In this document: piece by piece, positions 62,702-64,000 of the stretch | Position numbering within the stretch: the stretch's first letter is position 1 | Layout of the letters: the number at the start of each line of letters is the position of its first letter | Origin: Leclercia adecarboxylata | GTDB lineage: Bacteria > Pseudomonadota > Gammaproteobacteria > Enterobacterales > Enterobacteriaceae | Direction of reading: 5' to 3' | Length of the DNA: 64,000 nt | Assembly (NCBI RefSeq): GCF_006874705.1 | Contig: NZ_CP035382.1 | Span: forward strand, 4,402,001-4,466,000 | Translations under genes and position numbers: made by a program | The notes under the pieces: generated by a model | Database searches by the model: none | What the model saw: only the letters and a program-made list of their open reading frames with translations | What the model was told of the DNA's origin: nothing

Positions 62702-63366
62702 TAGTGGGGCAACTCCGGTAACTGCGCGGATAACAGCGCCTGAAGCCAGAGATGACCGCCCCACCACACGACGGCCATGACCACAGCCGCCGCCACGATC
62801 CAGAACCAGACGGAACGAAGCAGGCTGTAACGGTGCTTTGCGGTCCGGCGCACCACCAGAGAGATCTCCGCATCCAGAGGCGGCACCCGCTCAGCAAGCG
62901 CTTTAATCACTTCTTCCCGCTGCGACTGGCTGACTGAGCTCTTGCTGTATAATCCGTGGAACCCCAGCGCGATCACCCGGTGGTAGCAGGTCAGAACGGC
63001 CATATCCGGCGCAGGCTGGCGCAACACCTCAGCGATACGATCCCAGAGGGCTTCGCCTGCGTGTAATGATCCGAAATAGCGTGCCTGTAACGGCGCTTTT
63101 CGCCATGCCTTATGGCCTGCATCGGCTTCACCCGGCGCTCTGCTCATCACCACTTCATCAAGCAACGCACACTGGGCATAGGAAATATGCGCAATGCTGG
63201 CCTCGTCGTATCCGGCACGTTCCAGTGCCCCGCGCACCTGTTCCACCTGTTTGCTGCAGGTTTCATACAGCACATTACCGTCCGGTGTTGTTGCCCCCTG
63301 CTTAAGAAGGGTGACAGTGAGCCAGGTGTCGGCCATCAGTGCATCAATATCAATACCTTTTCTCAT
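62701..63366 (-). CDS. tssL: T6SS inner-membrane protein TssL (DotU)
   Basis: 221 aa. The cytoplasmic hook domain (1-180) has the family motifs AQCALLDEVVMSRA and CYHRVIALGFHGLYS. One membrane helix ends the protein (VWFWIVAAAVVMAVVWWGGH, about 187-206). It overlaps tssK by 4 bp. With TssM and TssJ it builds the membrane complex; the peptidoglycan-binding part is in the separate TagL-like gene. Confidence 0.95.
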   Translation of the reverse strand: MRKGIDIDALMADTWLTVTLLKQGATTPDGNVLYETCSKQVEQVRGALERAGYDEASIAHISYAQCALLDEVVMSRAPGEADAGHKAWRKAPLQARYFGSLHAGEALWDRIAEVLRQPAPDMAVLTCYHRVIALGFHGLYSKSSVSQSQREEVIKALAERVPPLDAEISLVVRRTAKHRYSLLRSVWFWIVAAAVVMAVVWWGGHLWLQALLSAQLPELPH

Positions 63367-64000
63367 GATCGCAGTACCGCAAACAGTTCGAGTTCAAGCC
63401 GTCCCAGCAGGGCTGGCACGTAGAACATGCAGACACCCTGCTCCAGCATGTCCCTGGCCGCAGCACTCTCCATGTCCAGCGCGAAGTACTGGTTCTCCAT
63501 TCGCACCGGCAGCGCTGCCGGCACGCGGTTAACAGCAATAATCGGGATCCCCTGCAGGGCGACGGTCGAAATCGCATTCACCTCATCCGGTGAACCCGCC
63601 TTACATAATGCCGGGAACTTCTCTACCACCTGCCAGGCGGGAACGTCAGACCTAACAGAGAGCCAGAGATCGGCCTCCTCACGCAGACGAATATCATGCA
63701 GCGAGGCTTTCCACGTCTGTTCGTCCGGGCGAAGCATGTCAAGCGCGATAACACGGGACGGCAGGCTGGCTTCCAGTAAGCCGGTAATCAGTTCAAACAG
63801 CGGCGGAAACGTTTTTTCCGGTTCGGCATGGTCATAGCCGGGAATGGCGTCCAGATCGCTGTCGAGAGAAAACGTCAGCATGCTGCCCGCGAGCCGCGCA
63901 AGCTCCGCCCACACCTGTTCAGGATGACGGGCCGGAAAACGTTCAAACTCTGTCAGCACCCGCGCATGGGAGTTCAGCGCATTGAGCAGCCAGAAAAGAG
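63363..64000 (-). CDS. tssK: T6SS baseplate protein TssK, 3' part (cut by window edge)
   Basis: The reading frame is open to the right edge, so only the last 212 residues are seen. TssK is the trimeric adaptor that links the baseplate to the membrane complex. The visible part starts LFWLLNALNSHARVL and has TssK features (ARHPEQVWAELARLAGSMLT, YFALDMESAAARDMLEQGVC). No stop or shift is seen. tssB and tssC are expected upstream, beyond the window. Confidence 0.93.
   Translation of the reverse strand, partial: LFWLLNALNSHARVLTEFERFPARHPEQVWAELARLAGSMLTFSLDSDLDAIPGYDHAEPEKTFPPLFELITGLLEASLPSRVIALDMLRPDEQTWKASLHDIRLREEADLWLSVRSDVPAWQVVEKFPALCKAGSPDEVNAISTVALQGIPIIAVNRVPAALPVRMENQYFALDMESAAARDMLEQGVCMFYVPALLGRLELELFAVLRS

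Overview
The window reads as an enterobacterial chromosome of the Enterobacter, Lelliottia, Leclercia or Klebsiella type. The evidence is the E. coli-like core gene order zntB - fnrS - dbpA - ttcA with dgcM nearby, close protein matches from memory to E. coli DbpA, ZntB, TtcA and DgcM, and a Klebsiella/Enterobacter-style type VI secretion (T6SS) locus. The species cannot be fixed from the sequence alone.

Positions 1 to about 21,200 are the integrase-proximal part of a Rac/lambda-like prophage inserted at the 5' end of ttcA; its structural genes lie beyond the left edge. The minus strand carries a replication operon (YdaS/YdaT-type regulators, O-like initiator with an iteron origin inside the gene, P-like helicase loader, Ead/Ea22-like accessory genes) that ends at a terminator near 5,160. 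A second minus-strand operon ends in antiterminator Q and starts at a LexA (SOS) box. A group II intron of about 1.95 kb has inserted exactly at the edge of that box. The plus strand carries a RacR-like repressor, a YdaE-like protein, recE, recT, an excisionase and an integrase. Between the integrase and ttcA lies an AT-rich three-gene operon with its own strong promoter. It encodes a PD-(D/E)XK nuclease-like protein and two proteins I do not recognise, and is the best candidate here for an undescribed (perhaps anti-phage) system. Next to it is a decayed second copy of the integrase 3' end.

Positions 21,185 to 30,160 are core chromosome: ttcA, dbpA, the anaerobic sRNA FnrS with its FNR site, zntB, a methyl-accepting protein without a periplasmic sensor, an MHYT-GGDEF protein with one altered metal ligand, dgcM and a DJ-1/PfpI protein.

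Positions 30,169 to 64,000 are a T6SS locus, all on the minus strand: tssK (cut by the right edge), tssL, an OmpA/TagL-like gene, hcp, clpV, vgrG, a large cell-wall hydrolase effector with a secreted immunity candidate, PAAR, a two-TM protein, tssM, tssA, tssF, tssG, tssJ, a second vgrG, tssE and vasL. tssB and tssC are expected just past the right edge.

Two effector hot spots are visible in the T6SS. Between tssJ and tssE, the vgrG is broken by an in-frame TAA and followed by a TecT/co-TecT/TseT/TsiT-type cassette (Tox-REase-5 nuclease plus immunity). After it come two displaced vgrG 3' pieces, each starting at the stop codon of an immunity gene and each leading a different cargo. Between the first vgrG and PAAR, the cell-wall hydrolase and its immunity gene are followed by a decayed displaced copy of the effector's 3' region. 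The layout suggests that new tail-cargo-immunity cassettes insert behind the active vgrG or effector and push older ones downstream.
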